NCBI RefSeq assembly: GCF_000382045.1
Contig: NZ_KB907450.1
Span: forward strand, 1,254,204-1,318,203
Length of the DNA stretch: 64,000 nt
Source: Variovorax atrisoli 110B
GTDB taxonomy: Bacteria > Pseudomonadota > Gammaproteobacteria > Burkholderiales > Burkholderiaceae_C
Reading direction: 5' to 3'
The notes beneath the pieces were generated by a model. It did not search any database and was not told the origin of the DNA. It worked only from the letters and a program-made list of their open reading frames with translations. Position 1 is the stretch's first letter; each line of letters begins with the position of its first letter. A program made the position numbers and the translations under genes. Positions 1 through 8,660 of the stretch are shown in pieces.

Positions 1-145
1 CATCGAAGCGCACCAGCAGGTATTCGCCGCTAGCGCCCGTGATCGCGCCGAACCTTCCTCGAAGCTCGACCCTGCCGCCGCGTCGTGCAGGAACCTTGAA
101 GCGCACGCGGATGTATGGAAGGCCCACGCGGAAATACTCGACCAT
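1..145 (-). CDS. Partial small hypothetical protein (N-terminus only)
   Basis: The reverse strand opens at ATG 145 behind a good ribosome binding site (AGGGAG about 7 nt upstream) and stays open to the left edge of the window. The 48 visible residues begin MVEYFRVGLPYIRVRF and alternate hydrophobic and basic residues in a beta-strand-like way, with a Gly/Arg-rich turn (ARRGGRVELRGRFG). No domain is recognised. The gene is cut by the window edge, so its length and function cannot be judged. The site and residue pattern make it more likely a real gene than a shadow. Confidence 0.5.
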   Translation of the reverse strand, partial: MVEYFRVGLPYIRVRFKVPARRGGRVELRGRFGAITGASGEYLLVRFD

Positions 146-318
146 GCGAACTCCCTGAATTGCGAATGCGGTCGACGACGCTGCGGCGGTCCCACCGGGG
201 GCCGCGCAATGTCGACAACCGCTCGTTGCAATTTCGTCGCAGCCGTGTCGAATCCTTGTCAGCCGGAATCGCTCCCCCGTGACAGCCACGGGTCATTCGG
301 CGGGCGCGCCAAAGCCGC

Positions 319-597
319 TCAGCGGGGGTTGCCGAGGGCGTTTTCCTCTTCCGCCTCGATGTCCTCGTCGACCTCCTCCCGGGGGCCGACACTCAGGTCT
401 TCCGAAAGCCCCTTCAGCACGACGTAGCCCGCCTGCAGTGCCTCGGCGTAGGTTGGGAAGCCCTTGGCTGCTTCCATCAGCGGTTCGAACTCCAGGGAGT
501 TGTCGAAGGATTCCAGGAGTACCCAGAAATAGTCGCCCTCGTCGTGCTGGTCGACGGTCAGGGCGATGGAGATGAGTTGACCGGCCATGCCGCGCAT
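319..597 (-). CDS. Hypothetical acidic small protein
   Basis: About 92 residues, soluble, strongly acidic at the C-terminus (EEVDEDIEAEEEN). The body reads SIALTVDQHDEGDYFWVLLESFDNSLEFEPLMEAAKGFPTY in pieces typical of a small alpha/beta fold. The frame is open further upstream to 732, but residues before MRGMAGQLIS look random, so I start at ATG 597; ATG 588 is equally possible. No strong ribosome binding site is seen for either. It lies downstream of nothing obvious on its strand and 173 bases before the partial gene at 1-145. No family is recognised; the coding call rests on composition and frame length. Confidence 0.55.
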   Translation of the reverse strand: MRGMAGQLISIALTVDQHDEGDYFWVLLESFDNSLEFEPLMEAAKGFPTYAEALQAGYVVLKGLSEDLSVGPREEVDEDIEAEEENALGNPR

Positions 598-730
598 GGT
601 GGCCCGCCCAGGTGACAGGCCCAAGTAGCGCAGATGAACATTCGGCTTCGTGCGCGAGTGCTCGAAAACACTACATCCCTTCACGCAAGAAGCCTTCACG
701 GCGTCACTGCGGATCGGCGATGCTCTGGGC

Positions 731-1036
731 ATGCCCGCAGCAAATCCACGTTCACCAGTGCGCCGCGGATGGCGCGCCGCCGCGCTGATCTACACGGTCG
801 CCGGCGTCGCCTGCATCCTGGGCTGCGCCGTCGCGCCCGACAGCGACGTGAGCCTGCTCGTCGCCATCGCGGGCGGGCTTCCCTGGTCGCTGAGCCTGCT
901 GACGCTGGGCCTGTCGCCGGGCGTGGCCAACACGGCGCTGCTGATGCTCGCTGCGAGCTGGACGGTCAATGCCGCACTGCTGTGGTGGCTGGCGCTGCGC
1001 CGGCCCGGGCCGCACAGCCCCTCGCATCCGGCCTGA
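731..1036 (+). CDS. Small hypothetical membrane protein
   Basis: 101 residues from ATG 731 (MPAANPRSPV). After a short basic N-terminus there are three hydrophobic segments at about residues 16-36, 40-62 and 65-88, the middle one containing GGLPWSLSLLTLG, then a short Arg/Pro-rich tail. This is the layout of a small inner-membrane protein with the N-terminus likely cytosolic by the positive-inside rule. It resembles small conserved actinobacterial/proteobacterial membrane proteins of the SCO4225 type, but I would not assign that firmly. It stands alone, followed after about 100 bases by the PLP enzyme gene on the same strand. Confidence 0.55.
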   Translation: MPAANPRSPVRRGWRAAALIYTVAGVACILGCAVAPDSDVSLLVAIAGGLPWSLSLLTLGLSPGVANTALLMLAASWTVNAALLWWLALRRPGPHSPSHPA

Positions 1037-1143
1037 TGGAGCTTTGACGCGTCGGAGCGATTCGGTGCGATCATCTCGCCCCGAAACACCGGGCGCCCGG
1101 CGCCCGCCCCACAACAAGAACCGAGACACGAGGCCCTTCCCCG

Positions 1144-2310
1144 ATGCCCCAAGCCCTGCAGCAAGTCAACGCGCCGCTGATCGGCGTTCCCGGCGGCCGC
1201 CATCTGCTCGACACCCCCGCCCTGCTGATCGACCTGCCCGCGATGACGCGCAACATCGAGCGCATGGCCGCCTTCGCCAAGTCGCGCGGCGTGAACCTGC
1301 GCCCGCACGTGAAGACGCACAAGTCGGTCGAGATCGCGCGCCGCCAGGTGGCGGCCGGCGCCATCGGCGTGAGCTGCGTCACGCTGGGCGAGGCGGAGGT
1401 GATGGTCCAGGGCGGCATTCCGGGCGTGCTCATCACCTCGCCGGCGGTCACGCCGAGCAAGATCGCGCGGCTCATCAAGCTGGCGCAGCAGGCGCGCCCG
1501 GGCGACGTGATGGTGGTGGTCGACAACCCGCAGAACCTCGCCGAACTTGCGCGCGCCGCCAGCGAGCTCACGCATCCGCTCGACGTGCTGGTGGACTACG
1601 GCGCAGGCTACAACCGCACCGGCGCCGCCACGCAGGCCAAGGTGCTCGAGCTGGCCGCGCTGGCCGCCGCCGAGCCGCGCCTGCGGCTGCGCGGGCTGCA
1701 GGCCTATGCGGGCAACCTGCAGCACATCGTGGCGCGCGATGAGCGCAGCGCGGCCGCCGCGGGCCTGCGCGAGACGGTGGCGGGCATCGTCGCGGCGGCG
1801 CGGCGCCAGGGCCTGAACTTCGACATCGTCACCGGCGCGGGCACCGGCACGCACGACCTCGATTCGCAGGAAAACGCGTTCACCGAACTGCAGGCCGGCT
1901 CGTACGTTTTCATGGACGCCGAGTACAGCCGCGTGCTGGCCGACGGCGACCGGCCCTCGCCCTTCGAGACGTCGCTCTTCGTGCAGACGGCCGTGGTCAG
2001 CACCAATGCAACCGACTGGGTGACGGTGGACGGCGGCACAAAGTGCTTCTCCACCGACAGCGGCGTGCCGGTGGTGGCCAAGGGTGCGGATGCCGCGAGC
2101 CGCTACGCCTTCTTCGGCGACGAGCACGGCAAGCTGATGCCGCCTGCGGGCTCTCAAGCCTCGCAGGCCCCAAGACCCGCGCTGGGTGCCCGGGTGGAAT
2201 TCGTCACGCCGCATTGCGATCCGACCGTGAACCTGCACGACGCCTACCACGTGGTCGAGGGCGGCACCCTGGTCGCGATCTGGCCGGTGGACGCGCGCGG
2301 CAGGCGATAG
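1144..2310 (+). CDS. PLP-dependent D-threonine aldolase / D-serine dehydratase family (DSD1) enzyme
   Basis: 388 residues, usual length for the family. The N-terminal alanine-racemase-like TIM barrel carries RPHVKTHKS; by analogy with D-threonine aldolase, K57 should form the Schiff base with PLP. The C-terminal beta domain has VTPHCDPTVN, where H357 and C358 match the divalent-metal/zinc site of this family. These enzymes cleave or dehydrate D-beta-hydroxy-amino acids (D-threonine, D-3-hydroxyaspartate or D-serine); the substrate cannot be told from sequence. Start is ATG 1144. A hairpin with a T-rich tail follows the gene at 2386-2412, and a flavoprotein gene begins just after it. Confidence 0.85.
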   Translation: MPQALQQVNAPLIGVPGGRHLLDTPALLIDLPAMTRNIERMAAFAKSRGVNLRPHVKTHKSVEIARRQVAAGAIGVSCVTLGEAEVMVQGGIPGVLITSPAVTPSKIARLIKLAQQARPGDVMVVVDNPQNLAELARAASELTHPLDVLVDYGAGYNRTGAATQAKVLELAALAAAEPRLRLRGLQAYAGNLQHIVARDERSAAAAGLRETVAGIVAAARRQGLNFDIVTGAGTGTHDLDSQENAFTELQAGSYVFMDAEYSRVLADGDRPSPFETSLFVQTAVVSTNATDWVTVDGGTKCFSTDSGVPVVAKGADAASRYAFFGDEHGKLMPPAGSQASQAPRPALGARVEFVTPHCDPTVNLHDAYHVVEGGTLVAIWPVDARGRR

Positions 2311-2385
2311 CCGCCGAGCGCGGCCGGAAGAAGCCATCGGCATAAGAAAACGCGAAAAGCGTATTTCACAAGCGCCGCGCCGCGG

Positions 2386-2412
2386 GGGACAGTCGGGCGC
2401 TGTCCCTCTTTT
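2386..2412 (+). terminator. Probable intrinsic terminator after the PLP enzyme gene
   Basis: GGGACAG and CTGTCCC form perfect 7-bp arms around a 7-nt loop and are followed by TCTTTTCCC. The T-run is interrupted, so termination may be partial. It sits only 8-32 bases before the possible starts of the next gene, so that gene probably has its own signal or depends on read-through. Confidence 0.45.
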
Positions 2413-2419
2413 CCCGGGC

Positions 2420-3697
2420 ATGCCTTCAGGCCGCCCCGCCCCCATGGAATCCATCCAAGCCAAGACGCGCCCCGCGGCGCAAGCGCCGCTCGCACAGGCG
2501 CCGTCGTTCCAGCAACTCGCTGCCCGCTTCCGCCCCGTCTTCCAGCGCATCGCCGAGCGCTCCGCCCAGCGCGAGACCGATCGCGAACTCGCCTACGAAC
2601 CCGTGGCCTGGCTCAACGCCGAGCGCTTCGGCGCGCTGCGCGTGCCGCTCGAGCACGGCGGCCTGGGCGGCTCGGTGGAGCAGCTCTACGACCTGCTCAT
2701 CGAACTGGGCGAGGCCGACTCCAACCTGCCGCAGATCCTGCGCGCGCACTTCGGCTTCATCGAGCGGCTGCTGGCGGAAATCGACCCTGCCCTGCACGGC
2801 CCGTGGATGCGCCTTGCGGCCGAGGGCGTGATCTTCGGCAACGCCACCACCGAACTCGGCGACGGCTCGCTCAAGACGCTGCAGACCACCTTGAAGCGCG
2901 ACGGCGACGCCTGGCGGCTCGACGGCGACAAGTTCTACAGCACCGGCACGCTGTATGCCGACTGGATCTCGGTTTCGGCCCAGCGCCTGAACGACGACGG
3001 CAGCAGCGACCGCGTGATCGCGCTCGTGCCCGCCGAGGCGCAGGGCGTGGAGCGCGTGGACGACTGGCGCGGCTTCGGCCAGCGGCTGAGCGCATCGGGC
3101 ACCACGCGCTTTCGCAACGTGCGCGTGAAGCCCGAGAACGTGCTGCTGTACGTGCGCGACCAGCCCACCCCGCTGACAGCGCATTTCCAGCTCACGCACC
3201 TTGCAACGCTCGCCGGCATCGCGCGCGCCATCGTGCGCGACGCGGTGGCCTTCGTGCAGCCGCGCAAGCGCGTCTACAGCCATGGCAGCGGCGACACGCC
3301 GCGCGAAGACCCGCTGGTGCAGCAGGTCGTCGGACAGCTCGCGAGCACGGCATTCATCGCGACCTCGACCGTGCAGGCCGTGGCGCGCGGCCTGGGCGAG
3401 GTCGACCGCTTCCGCGAGCGCGGCGAGGCCGTGCCCGAGAGCCTGCTGTTCGAGGTGGAGCTGAACACCGCCAAGGCGCAGGCCGGCATCGTCGATGCGG
3501 TGCTGCAGGCCGGCACCCGGCTCTTCGACATCGGCGGCGCCTCGGCGCTGCAGGGAGACCGCCAGCTCGACCGGCACTGGCGCAATGCCCGCACGCTCGC
3601 CTCGCACAATCCCACGATCTACAAGGGACGCGTGGTGGGAGAATACCTTCTCAACGGAACAAGGCCGACTTTCTACTGGGCCGTGGGGAGCGCTTAA
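2420..3697 (+). CDS. Acyl-CoA dehydrogenase-fold flavin monooxygenase (DszC/SfnB-like)
   Basis: Up to 425 residues with the acyl-CoA dehydrogenase fold: an N-terminal helical domain, a central beta domain (FGNATTELGDG and DGDKFYSTGTLYADW around residues 135-180) and a C-terminal four-helix domain. The DKFYSTG signature and the absence of the usual catalytic glutamate context place it with the FMNH2-dependent monooxygenase branch (DszC, SfnB and relatives), which oxidises sulfur compounds such as sulfones or thiophenes using flavin from a partner reductase. No reductase gene is adjacent, so the substrate is unknown. ATG 2420 is given; ATG 2444 (MESIQAKTRP) is as likely, because neither has a good ribosome binding site. 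Confidence 0.75.
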   Translation: MPSGRPAPMESIQAKTRPAAQAPLAQAPSFQQLAARFRPVFQRIAERSAQRETDRELAYEPVAWLNAERFGALRVPLEHGGLGGSVEQLYDLLIELGEADSNLPQILRAHFGFIERLLAEIDPALHGPWMRLAAEGVIFGNATTELGDGSLKTLQTTLKRDGDAWRLDGDKFYSTGTLYADWISVSAQRLNDDGSSDRVIALVPAEAQGVERVDDWRGFGQRLSASGTTRFRNVRVKPENVLLYVRDQPTPLTAHFQLTHLATLAGIARAIVRDAVAFVQPRKRVYSHGSGDTPREDPLVQQVVGQLASTAFIATSTVQAVARGLGEVDRFRERGEAVPESLLFEVELNTAKAQAGIVDAVLQAGTRLFDIGGASALQGDRQLDRHWRNARTLASHNPTIYKGRVVGEYLLNGTRPTFYWAVGSA

Positions 3698-3730
3698 AGT
3701 CGCGGGTTCTCCAACGGACCTGCTTCTTCC

Positions 3731-3958
3731 ATGCGCCGACTGCTGCCAGCCCTTCTCCCACTCGTCGTCCTCGCCGGCTGCGCGGCGCCGCAAACCGGCG
3801 TGCTGCGCCTCAACGACGGTGTATTCAGGGCGGCGAGCGAGCAGGAGGCGCAGGCCTATTGCCGCATCGATGGGAACCCGATCCGGTTCCTGCAGCCGGC
3901 CGACGCACCGGCCACAGCGGCTACAGCGGCCAGCGGCGTGCTCTTCAGGTGCGACTGA
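3731..3958 (+). CDS. Small outer-membrane-type lipoprotein, hypothetical
   Basis: 75 residues. An Arg-rich start and a hydrophobic stretch end in a clear lipobox (VLAGC, Cys17), so it should be lipidated by Lgt and cleaved by LspA. Residue 18 is Ala, not Asp, which favours transfer to the outer membrane by the Lol system. The mature part of about 58 residues has one internal pair of cysteines (YCRIDG and FRCD) that could form a disulfide. It follows the flavoprotein by 33 bases on the same strand. No known family is recognised; similar short cysteine-containing lipoproteins are common in this group. Confidence 0.75.
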   Translation: MRRLLPALLPLVVLAGCAAPQTGVLRLNDGVFRAASEQEAQAYCRIDGNPIRFLQPADAPATAATAASGVLFRCD

Positions 3959-3986
3959 AGAAGATTCGGAGAGTCAGCAGCCCTCT

Positions 3987-4301
3987 TCAGACGCGCGGGA
4001 GCGCCGCCAGGAACGTGGACACGACGATCGCGGCAGCGCGGTCCAGCTGCAGGATGTCCGCGACGTCGAAGGCGTGCGGCGCGGTGCGTCCGCTCGAGCC
4101 GAGCGGCTTGCGGATCTCGACGAGGACTTCGGCCGCCAGCTCGCGGTCGCTGCGGGGCCGGCCGTCGGGGTGCATCACCCATTCATCGACCTGATCGAAC
4201 GGAATGCTCCGAAAGACTCCCACGATGGGGACGTACTTGTAGCGATCCTCGCCCACCAGGATGGGCACGCTGAGGTTACAGAAAAACGTGGTCGTCGACA
4301 T
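3987..4301 (-). CDS. Hypothetical protein
   Basis: 104 residues starting MSTTTFFCNLSVPILVGEDR. It looks like a small soluble alpha/beta protein: strand-rich N-terminus, then a predicted helix DRELAAEVLVEIRKPL and another near the C-terminus (DILQLDRAAAIVVSTFLAAL). No domain is recognised. It is transcribed from the unusually AT-rich region 4302-4500, the only such stretch nearby, which probably holds its promoter. It converges on the lipoprotein gene, with 28 bases between stops. Codon use matches the neighbours. Confidence 0.6.
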   Translation of the reverse strand: MSTTTFFCNLSVPILVGEDRYKYVPIVGVFRSIPFDQVDEWVMHPDGRPRSDRELAAEVLVEIRKPLGSSGRTAPHAFDVADILQLDRAAAIVVSTFLAALPRV

Positions 4302-4685
4302 GCAGGATCGCCGTCGCTAGGCAAAGCATTCAATTGTTAATGAGTGAGCTGTCCGGAGCCATCCTCTGAGGGAGCCGTGACGGGGGGAGACGTGACCTTC
4401 TGCACACAAATTGCCTCCATCCTTGTCCATTTGGGCTACAAAACAACCACTTTATTCTTACATAAAGATACACCGAACGGGATTCTTTGATGTTTTCGGC
4501 TGCTCGAGCCCCGAATTGAAGGCCGCTGAAGGGGCGCTCTTGTAAACACGCGCTGGCAAAACCCGGCACGCGAAGGCCGGCGAAGAGTGACTGCGGCGCC
4601 CGGGCGGGCGCCCGCCTCGCTCACCGCGCAGCGATGGTTTCAGCAGGATCGGCCGCAGCGCGGCCCGGCCACACCCAGGCGGCTG
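4302..4685. other. Gene-free stretch with AT-rich core
   Basis: 384 bases with no convincing gene. About 4395-4500 is far richer in A+T than anything around it and includes a short inverted repeat TTTAT-6-ATAAA near 4450-4465. It lies upstream of the hypothetical gene at 3987-4301 and downstream of the crotonase gene. A perfect GC-rich palindrome, GGCGCCCG-GG-CGGGCGCC at 4595-4612, lies nearer the crotonase stop and could help end its transcript, but no T-run follows. A promoter for the 3987-4301 gene is the simplest explanation; a small RNA cannot be excluded. Confidence 0.4.
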
Positions 4686-5516
4686 TCAGCCCGGCGTGCC
4701 GAAGCGCGGTGCGCGCCGCTCGATGTTGGCCTTCACGGCCTCGACCTGGTTGGGGCTGCCGATCAGCGCCTTCTGCTCCACCGATTCGGCCAGCAGCAGC
4801 TCGGCCGCGCTCTGCGAGAGCGATGCGTTCAGAAGGCGCTTGCCCGCGCGGATCGCGTCGGGGCTCTTGCCGGCGATCTCGTGCGCCATCTGCAGCGCCT
4901 CGGCCAGCGGGTCCGCGCTGACGCGGGTGGCGAAGCCCAGTCGAAGCGCCTCTTCGCCCGAGAAGATGCGCCCGGTGAAGGTGAGTTCGCGCACCACGTC
5001 GCTACGGGCGAGTTCGCGCATCAGCACCATGCCGGCCATGTCGGGTACCAGGCCCCACTTGATCTCCATCACCGACAGCTTCGTGTCGGGCGCGACGATG
5101 CGGATGTCCGCCCCCAGCGCCACCTGCAGGCCGCCGCCGAAGGCCACGCCGTGCACAGCGGCGATGACGGGCACCGGCACCTCGCGCCAGACCATCGCGA
5201 CCTGCTGGGCGGCGTTCGCGATGCCGTGCGTGCGCACGACCAGGTCGGCACCGGCGGCGCCCTCGCCCAGCACGTCGGCGCCCGCGCCCTGCTGCTGCAT
5301 GCGCTCGAAGGAGGCCATGTCGAGCCCCGCGCAGAAGGCCTTGCCGCGGCCCGAGATCACCACCGCCCGCGCCGTCTTGTCGCCGCGCAGGGACTCGCCG
5401 GCCTCGATGAGCGCATCGAACATCGCCGGATCGAGCGCGTTCATCTTGTCGGCGCGCGAGAGATGCAGTTCGACCACGCCGTCGGCGTGGCGGGTGCGTT
5501 CGATGCGGTCGGTCAT
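4686..5516 (-). CDS. Crotonase-family enoyl-CoA hydratase/isomerase
   Basis: 276 residues from ATG 5516 (MTDRIERTRH). Oxyanion-hole segments are present: SGRGKAFCAGLDMASF near residues 54-69 and VHGVAFGGGLQVALGAD near 122-138. In classical hydratases the position after GGG-L is Glu; here it is Gln, while a Glu is kept in SVMEIKWG and an Asp in GLVPDMAG, the pattern of isomerase-like members. So it may act as an enoyl-CoA or dienoyl-CoA isomerase rather than a plain hydratase. Soluble and cytosolic, probably homotrimeric or hexameric like the family. It is divergent from the PhoX gene, with about 90 bases between starts. Confidence 0.85.
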   Translation of the reverse strand: MTDRIERTRHADGVVELHLSRADKMNALDPAMFDALIEAGESLRGDKTARAVVISGRGKAFCAGLDMASFERMQQQGAGADVLGEGAAGADLVVRTHGIANAAQQVAMVWREVPVPVIAAVHGVAFGGGLQVALGADIRIVAPDTKLSVMEIKWGLVPDMAGMVLMRELARSDVVRELTFTGRIFSGEEALRLGFATRVSADPLAEALQMAHEIAGKSPDAIRAGKRLLNASLSQSAAELLLAESVEQKALIGSPNQVEAVKANIERRAPRFGTPG

Positions 5517-5605
5517 TCGATGTCTCCTGGGCGGTTGCTGCGCCAGTATCGCCGGGCACGGGCTCAAGCGATGATGGCGGCTGTCGCCAACACAACACCG
5601 AAGCC

Positions 5606-7480
5606 ATGCCCCTGGACCGCCGCCATTTCCTCATTCAATCGGGTTCCGCCGCCGCCGTGGTCGCGCTGTTCGGACAGGGCTGCGCATCGACGCCAGCGCC
5701 TCCATCCGCCGGACCCGACGAGACGCTGGGCTTCACCGGCGTGCCGGCGTCCCTGCGCGACGGCATCGTGATACCGCCCGAATACGAATGGCAGTTGCTC
5801 TATCCCTGGGGCTCCCCCACCGGCGTCGCCGGCCGCATGCCGACCTTCGCGCCCGACGCCGGCAACAGCGCCGACGACCAGGCCGTGCAGGCCGGCATGC
5901 ACCACGACGGCATGCATTTCTTCGCGCTCGACGCGGCCGGCGAACGCGGCCTGCTGGTGATGAACCACGAGTACACCGACGAGCAGCTGCTGCACACCGA
6001 CGGCGTCAAGGAATGGACTTCCGGCAAGGTCCGCAAGTCGCTGCACGCCATGGGCGTCTCGGTGATCGAGATCCGGCGCAGCGGCCAGGGCTGGCAGCAG
6101 GTGCTGCCCTCGCCCTTCGCGCGCCGCGTGCACGGCAACACGCCGATGCGCATAGCCGGCCCCGCCGCCGGCACGCCGCTGATGCGCACTGCCGCCAATC
6201 CGGCCGGCGACGCGGTCTTCGGCACCTTCGCGAACTGCGCCATGGGCGTCACCCCGTGGGGCACCTACCTCACCTGCGAGGAGAACTTCCACGGCTATTT
6301 CGGCGGCCCGAAGGACGCGGCCCGCAACGCCACGCCGGCCCAGCGCCGCTACGGCACGGTGGCCGGCTCGCAGTGGGTCGAGTACTGGCGCTTCGACGAG
6401 CGCTTCGACCTCAGCCGCCATCCGAACGAGCCGCACCGCTTCGGCTGGGTGGTCGAGATCGACCCGTTCGACCCCACGGCCACGCCCGTCAAGCGCACCG
6501 CGCTGGGCCGCAAGCGCCAGGAAAGCGCCACCTGCACCGTCGCGAAGGACGGCCGCCTCGTGGTCTACATGGGCGACGACTCGCGCTTCGAATACATCTA
6601 CAAGTTCGTCAGCCGCGACAAGGTGCGCCCCGGCACCGACGCCGCCGCGCGCGCCGCCAACCGGCACCTGCTCGACGAAGGCACGCTCTATGCCGCGCGC
6701 TACGACGCCGGCGGACGCGGCCAGTGGCTCGAGCTCACGCACGGGCGCAACGGCCTGGACGCGGCGAACGGCTTCGCCGACCAGGCGGAGGTGTTGATCC
6801 ACGCGCGGCTGGCCGGCGACCAGGTCGGCGCCACGAAGATGGACCGGCCCGAGTGGATCGCCATCCATCCGCAAAGCGGCGAGGTCTACGTCACGCTCAC
6901 CAACAACAGCCAGCGCGGCGACGCCGGCAAGCCCGCTCCCGATGCGGCCAACCCGCGCGCCAACAACCTCTTCGGCGGCATCCTGCGCTGGCGCGAGGAC
7001 GCGGGCGATGCGGCCTCCACCGGCTTCTCGTGGGACCACTTCGCGCTCGCCGGCGACCCCGCGCAGCCCGGCAGCGGCGCGCGCTATCCCTCGGCCGGCG
7101 CCGATGCATTCGGTGCGCCCGACGGGCTGCACTTCGACCGCGGCGGCCTGCTGTGGATCCAGACCGACCTCAGCGGCCAGGTCATCGGCAAGCCGCCCTA
7201 CACCTCGCTGGGCAACAACCAGATGCTGTGCGCCGACCCGGCCTCCGGCCGCATCAAGCGCTTCCTCACCGGGCCCAACGGCTGCGAGATCACCGGCTGC
7301 GTGGTCACGCCCGACCGGCGCACGCTGTTCGTCAACATCCAGCACCCGGGCGAGGCGCGCGACGACGGCGACACGAAGCACAACAGCGCCTGGCCCGACG
7401 GCACGACGCCGGGCAGCGCCCGGCCCCGCTCGGCAACGCTGGCCATACGCCGGCGCGATGGCGGTATCGTCGGCACCTGA
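5606..7480 (+). CDS. PhoX-family (DUF839) secreted phosphatase-like protein
   Basis: 624 residues. The N-terminus has a twin-arginine signal (DRRHFLIQSGS, R5-R6) running into GQGCAS, so it is exported folded by Tat and Cys26 could also be lipidated. The rest is a beta-propeller-type DUF839/PhoX protein: MGVTPWGTYLTCEENFHGYF, GWVVEIDPFDP, YMGDDSRFEYIYKFVS, DRPEWIAIHP and PDGLHFDRGGLLWIQTD are typical blocks. Family members such as PhoX are Ca2+/Fe3+-dependent alkaline phosphatases, but many DUF839 proteins are untested, so the phosphatase role is inferred. No Pho box was identified. A DUF488 gene follows after 39 bases. Confidence 0.85.
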   Translation: MPLDRRHFLIQSGSAAAVVALFGQGCASTPAPPSAGPDETLGFTGVPASLRDGIVIPPEYEWQLLYPWGSPTGVAGRMPTFAPDAGNSADDQAVQAGMHHDGMHFFALDAAGERGLLVMNHEYTDEQLLHTDGVKEWTSGKVRKSLHAMGVSVIEIRRSGQGWQQVLPSPFARRVHGNTPMRIAGPAAGTPLMRTAANPAGDAVFGTFANCAMGVTPWGTYLTCEENFHGYFGGPKDAARNATPAQRRYGTVAGSQWVEYWRFDERFDLSRHPNEPHRFGWVVEIDPFDPTATPVKRTALGRKRQESATCTVAKDGRLVVYMGDDSRFEYIYKFVSRDKVRPGTDAAARAANRHLLDEGTLYAARYDAGGRGQWLELTHGRNGLDAANGFADQAEVLIHARLAGDQVGATKMDRPEWIAIHPQSGEVYVTLTNNSQRGDAGKPAPDAANPRANNLFGGILRWREDAGDAASTGFSWDHFALAGDPAQPGSGARYPSAGADAFGAPDGLHFDRGGLLWIQTDLSGQVIGKPPYTSLGNNQMLCADPASGRIKRFLTGPNGCEITGCVVTPDRRTLFVNIQHPGEARDDGDTKHNSAWPDGTTPGSARPRSATLAIRRRDGGIVGT

Positions 7481-7519
7481 GACAGCCAACAGGCGCAAAA
7501 AAATCAGAAGGGCCCCAGC

Positions 7520-7918
7520 ATGAGCATCCGCATCGTCCGCCTCGGCACACCGCGCGCGCCCGACGAGGGCCTTCGCGTCGGCACCGTGCGCCGTCCGCCG
7601 CGCGGCGTTCCGAAGACCGAGTTCGCCTCGCAGGACTGGTACGACGTGTGGTATCCCAACCTCGCCCCCTCGGTCGAGGCGATGAAGCAGGCGCAGGAAG
7701 CCCAGAAGGCGGAATCGCCCGCGCAGTGGAATGCCTTCGTGCGCAAGTTCAAGGCCGAGATGGCCGAGCCCGATGCGAGCCGCAGCCTCGACCTGCTGGC
7801 CGCGCTGTCGCATGGCACGTCGCTCTCGGTGGGCTGCTACTGCGAGGAGGAATCGCGCTGCCACCGCTCGGTGCTGCGCAGCCTGCTGGCGGAGCGCGGC
7901 GCGAAGATCGTCGACTGA
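7520..7918 (+). CDS. DUF488-family protein
   Basis: 132 residues preceded by a purine-rich site (AGAAGGGG). It carries the diagnostic DUF488 C-terminal motif GCYCEEESRCHRSVL, with two cysteines and a CHR triad that suggest metal or nucleic-acid binding. The N-terminal half has LGTPRAPDEGLRVGTVRRPPRG and the WYPNLAPS block seen in the family. Biochemical function is unknown. It ends only 6 bases before the stop of the convergent GST gene, so there is no room for a terminator between them. It may share a transcript with the PhoX gene. Confidence 0.85.
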   Translation: MSIRIVRLGTPRAPDEGLRVGTVRRPPRGVPKTEFASQDWYDVWYPNLAPSVEAMKQAQEAQKAESPAQWNAFVRKFKAEMAEPDASRSLDLLAALSHGTSLSVGCYCEEESRCHRSVLRSLLAERGAKIVD

Positions 7919-7924
7919 TTCCGC

Positions 7925-8533
7925 TCAGACCATCGGCGCGCCGACGAAAACCGGCAGCTTCTCGGCTTGTGCGGAGTACGCGGCCAGCACCGGGAAGTCG
8001 GTCGGCGAAATCGCATCGGGCGTCAGCAACTGCGTGAACGCCCAGGCCACGGCCGTCGAGACGCCGGCCTGCGTCATCGTCTCTTCACTGGCCGACAGCG
8101 GCTCGGCAGCGAGCTCGCTTTCGAGCGCCGAATACGCAGCGGCGAGCTGACCCCGCACACGGTCCACCCACGGCTGGTGCAGCTTCTCGGCCGGGCGCAG
8201 CTGGCGCTCGTAGACGATCTGGACCGTCTTCTCGCAGGCCGCCAGCGCGAGCCCCGTGAGCCGCAGTTCGCGCAGCCGCCGCGCCGGGTCCGGCGACAGC
8301 AGGCTGCGTCCGCTGAGCGCCTGGGCGTAGTCGATGATGAGCGTCGAATCCATCAGCACCGAGCCATCGTCGCAGACCAGCGTGGGCGCCTTCACCACCG
8401 GGTTGATCGCGCGGAACTGCTCGAAGGTGCTGAAGACCGAGATCGAGCGGTGTTCGAAGGGAACGCCGAGCAGGCGCAGCGAGATGGCGGTGCGCCGCAC
8501 GTAGGGCGAGTCGAGCATGCCGACGAGTTGCAT
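7925..8533 (-). CDS. Glutathione S-transferase family protein
   Basis: 202 residues from ATG 8533, chosen because AGGAG lies at good spacing and the protein then opens with the thioredoxin-like GST domain (MQLVGMLDSPYVRRTAISL). The motif VKAPTLVCDDGSVLMDSTLIIDYA contains the cis-Pro and the GSH-binding D/E-S pair near residues 50-65. The C-terminal all-helical domain follows. The start S-P-Y-V-R-R suggests a Ser-type GST active site. The likely role is glutathione-dependent detoxification or a small-molecule lyase or isomerase reaction; substrate unknown. It is divergent from an Lrp-type regulator, which may control it. Confidence 0.9.
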   Translation of the reverse strand: MQLVGMLDSPYVRRTAISLRLLGVPFEHRSISVFSTFEQFRAINPVVKAPTLVCDDGSVLMDSTLIIDYAQALSGRSLLSPDPARRLRELRLTGLALAACEKTVQIVYERQLRPAEKLHQPWVDRVRGQLAAAYSALESELAAEPLSASEETMTQAGVSTAVAWAFTQLLTPDAISPTDFPVLAAYSAQAEKLPVFVGAPMV

Positions 8534-8660
8534 GGATGTTTTCTCCTGGAAGACGGCCCACGATACCCGCCGCAGCGGCAGCGCCGAATGGCAAGGCATC
8601 GAAAATGACGGCCGCAAACCGATCAACCATCGGCGGCCACGCGCCTGCCCTCTTCCGCTC

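Noticed and set aside
790..2550. 586-codon minus-strand frame opposite the PLP enzyme gene
   Set aside because: The plus-strand frame carries clear PLP and metal motifs; the minus frame is His/Arg/Gly-rich noise.
4595..4612. Terminator after the crotonase gene
   Set aside because: Only 2 bases separate the arms and no T-run follows; kept as a palindrome in the gap entry.
5564..7864. 766-codon minus-strand frame opposite PhoX
   Set aside because: PhoX has a Tat signal and family motifs; the opposite frame has none.
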